From NCBI GenBank assembly GCA_964443275.1, contig CAYUCE010000011.1:1-43765 (forward strand): a stretch of DNA of 43,765 nucleotides, read 5' to 3'. Numbering within the stretch: position 1 is the stretch's first letter; the number at the start of each line of letters is the position of its first letter. Below are positions 42,239 through 43,765 of this stretch, piece by piece. Made by a program: the position numbers and the translations under genes. The notes below the pieces were generated by a model. That model worked only from the letters and a program-made list of their open reading frames with translations. It had not been told where the DNA came from and did no database searches. Source of the stretch: CAYUCE01 sp964443275 (GTDB taxonomy: Bacteria; Bipolaricaulota; Bipolaricaulia; CAYUCE01).

Positions 42239-43270
42239 CTATGAAAGGTGTTCATCCTTTCCTTTAAAGAACTCCTCCATACTTTTCCGCGCCTCTTCCA
42301 AAACGGGTAAACTATCGACCTCCTCCAGCTCAATCCCTATCTTGGAAGTGAGAGATTCTAGAAGTTTATAACCTTCCCGCTTTTTAACCAACACTTTGTT
42401 AGGTAGTATTTTCTCTTCTCTTATAAGTCGTAAAAGTTCCTCTGGGAACTTAGAGCTCATTTCGTTTGTTTTTATTACATTTGAACCCAGGATGAAATCT
42501 TTGAAATGATTTCCACACAGGACGACATAAGGATAATAAGGTCTTTCTCCTTCCTTTATTGGAGAAGGGGAATAAAAGAAATCAATCTCCCAAACTCCTT
42601 GGCGTTGGGAGATCTTCCTTTTGAGCCAACCTAGCACATCCTTATCAACTGGTTTTGGAGTAATCTTTTCTTTCTGGAAAGGTCCGGGGTTTAACCACTC
42701 ATCTCTCCAGCTTAGACCATTTTCTTCCTGGGGCACCCTAACTAAGTATTGCCCTTCCTTTGGTGGATCAAGCAGTTGAGGATCTTCTATAAACCTTAGG
42801 GAAACCCCTATGGCCTGAGGTAAAGCAAGAGCTAGATATCTTACTTCTTCACCGGTTAAAAACCAGGGATGATAGCCAGGCCGATAACTTCTGAACCGAG
42901 GCCAGTTTCTCCCTTCAAATTCCAATCCTAACTTCTCGATTACCTGAAGGTCTCGTCCCTCTAAAAATCCCTTGTCCTCATAGGAGACCTGAAGGCATCT
43001 CTGGACATGCATGGCGTCAGGAGAAGAAGGAGTGATCTCCCCAGATCGAATCTTTCGCAAACTTTCCAGGCCTTCTCGGCCCAAATAGATGGCCAATGCG
43101 AAATGCTCACCCAACATTCCCATTATACAGCAATAACCGATCTTTTCATTTGCCGGGTTCTTAACTCCAAACACATCGGAATCAGTCATCCACTCCCAAG
43201 GTTGAAGTTCATTGAATTTGATTGCCAACTCGTAAAGTTCGTCCCATTCTTGAATCGAAGGTTTACTCAT
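42239..43270 (-). CDS. DUF7309/DUF6930-type protein of unknown function
   Basis: A 343-residue protein. The N-terminus WDELYELAIKFNELQPWEWM, then DVFGVKNPANEKIGYCCIMGMLGEHFALAIYLG, matches a family I recall as DUF7309, in which a related DUF6930 region follows. I rely on memory of the pattern, not on a search. The C-terminal third has a possible nucleic-acid or ligand domain (VLVKKREGYKLLESLTSKIG). No catalytic residues can be named. GGAGGGC lies before the ATG at 43270. The truncated NYN gene lies upstream on the same strand, 107 bases away. Confidence 0.7.
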   Translation of the reverse strand: MSKPSIQEWDELYELAIKFNELQPWEWMTDSDVFGVKNPANEKIGYCCIMGMLGEHFALAIYLGREGLESLRKIRSGEITPSSPDAMHVQRCLQVSYEDKGFLEGRDLQVIEKLGLEFEGRNWPRFRSYRPGYHPWFLTGEEVRYLALALPQAIGVSLRFIEDPQLLDPPKEGQYLVRVPQEENGLSWRDEWLNPGPFQKEKITPKPVDKDVLGWLKRKISQRQGVWEIDFFYSPSPIKEGERPYYPYVVLCGNHFKDFILGSNVIKTNEMSSKFPEELLRLIREEKILPNKVLVKKREGYKLLESLTSKIGIELEEVDSLPVLEEARKSMEEFFKGKDEHLS

Positions 43271-43377
43271 AGTTGCCCTCCTAGCAGAGTCCTTGGCTTA
43301 AGGCTCGGATAAATCTAGCCTTTGCTATTTTGCTGTCTTCTTCCAGTTTTCGCAAACTAATCTTGATGGAGATACTT

Positions 43378-43593
43378 TTAGTTTTGCAGCATATCTCTTT
43401 TTCTGTCCATCTGTAGGGTTTTTATCTTGCCATGGGGGCAATCATAATAGTAAGATCTAAGTAAACTCATTTGTCCACTCTGTTTGATTAGCCCGTCAAC
43501 TAACTTTCCATAATCAATTCGAGCATAATCAAATTCATTCTCCAGGACCTTTGCTATATATCCTCCATCGATAAAAACGGCTGCTTTGTTCAT
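43378..43593 (-). pseudogene. NYN-domain (LabA/DUF88) RNase-like protein, truncated
   Basis: The N-terminal 72 residues of an NYN domain, a PIN-like metal-dependent RNase fold: MNKAAVFIDGGYIAKVL with the first catalytic Asp, then IDYGKLVDGLI and LLRSYYYDCPHG. Members are usually 150-250 residues with further acidic residues in the missing part. The frame ends at a TAA at 43378. Downstream, protein-like sequence continues in other frames to about 43280 (for example KISLRKLEEDSKIAKARF), so one or more frameshifts probably broke the gene. The ATG at 43593 has a poor ribosome site but follows a promoter, a hairpin and a terminator-like stem. An upstream GTG at 43629 is the alternative start. Confidence 0.75.
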
Positions 43594-43603
43594 AAATAAA
43601 ATA

Positions 43604-43623
43604 GGGTCATCTCTCGATGACCC
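43604..43623 (-). terminator. Intrinsic terminator/attenuator before the NYN gene
   Basis: On the minus strand GGGTCATC pairs with GATGACCC over a GAGA loop, followed by TATTTTATTT. This is a good Rho-independent terminator, placed between a promoter and the NYN start codon at 43593. Confidence 0.7.
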
Positions 43624-43640
43624 CGTCACTTAGGATTTTA

Positions 43641-43666
43641 CCTGGTCTCCCCGAAGGGAAACCAGG
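43641..43666 (-). ncRNA. Structured 5' leader hairpin, possible small RNA
   Basis: On the minus strand CCTGGTTTCCC pairs with GGGAGACCAGG (one G-U pair) over a TTCG tetraloop, an 11-bp stable stem. It lies just after the promoter at 43688-43717 and before the 43604 terminator, so a transcript of roughly 85 bases carrying this stem is expected. Family unknown. Confidence 0.45.
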
Positions 43667-43687
43667 GTGGATTAATGTTCTGATCGT

Positions 43688-43717
43688 ATTATAGTTTAGA
43701 ATCCCTTTGATTGTCAC
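43688..43717 (-). promoter_or_regulatory. Sigma70 promoter upstream of the hairpin leader and NYN gene
   Basis: On the minus strand GTGACA (43717-43712), an 18-base spacer and a perfect TATAAT (43693-43688). Transcription would begin near 43680. It drives the hairpin leader and, by readthrough, the NYN gene. Confidence 0.75.
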
Positions 43718-43765
43718 CTAAATTTCGCCCAAAATACCCCAGGGGGTCACTTGAAAGTTAACCAA

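Overview
This is a bacterial chromosome segment: it carries FtsH and RecN, strong Shine-Dalgarno sites and sigma70-like promoters. I cannot place the organism; the gene mix (stand-alone thymidylate-synthase-like protein, Mut7-C protein, TreT-type glycosyltransferase, two-subunit aconitase X) suggests an uncultured, probably anaerobic lineage. This is an impression, not a phylogenetic result.

Layout. 1-2812 (minus): a partial secreted alpha/beta hydrolase and FtsH. 2813-7110 is accessory and partly decayed DNA: a SNF2 helicase fragment cut by a ~150-bp structured repeat, a secreted protein with a 22-residue repeat tail, a Uma2-family protein, a Cys-rich hypothetical and an orphan AbrB-type antitoxin. 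7225-8236 (minus): a thymidylate-synthase-family enzyme with a small Lrp/AsnC-type RAM-domain protein. 8549-13777 (plus): RecN, an M24 peptidase-like protein and an ABC-2 exporter whose ATPase has an in-frame TGA.

13812-26071 (all plus) is the most interesting part: glutamate formimidoyltransferase, imidazolonepropionase, a polar amino-acid ABC importer, a class I aminotransferase, a D-2-hydroxyacid dehydrogenase, both aconitase X subunits, urocanate hydratase and formimidoyl-THF cyclodeaminase. The complete urocanate-to-glutamate branch of histidine breakdown is present, but there is no histidine ammonia-lyase in the window. The aminotransferase, dehydrogenase and aconitase X stand where HutH would be expected. 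I propose a HutH-independent route: histidine to imidazolepyruvate to imidazolelactate to urocanate, with aconitase X as an imidazolelactate dehydratase. This is inference from gene order and families.

26112-30796 (minus) is a sulfur block: ThiF/MoeB-type E1, CysE, CysK, an IscU-like protein lacking its third cysteine, and a SufS-type cysteine desulfurase. 30884-34559 holds a PlsC-like acyltransferase and two glycosyltransferases, one TreT-like. 34782-38502 (minus) has Fpg/MutM, a DUF72 protein, a frameshifted AI-2E family transporter and a patatin-like lipase. 38639-40792 (plus) has a cupin, a PhzF-type isomerase and a Mut7-C protein. 40867-43593 (minus) has an excisionase-type HTH protein, a pyruvate-kinase C-terminal-like protein, a DUF7309/DUF6930-type protein and a truncated NYN-domain protein preceded by a promoter, a hairpin and a terminator-like stem.

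No rRNA, tRNA, CRISPR array or transposase was recognised. Two copies of the ~150-bp repeat lie in opposite orientation at 3743-3890 and 20819-20977.
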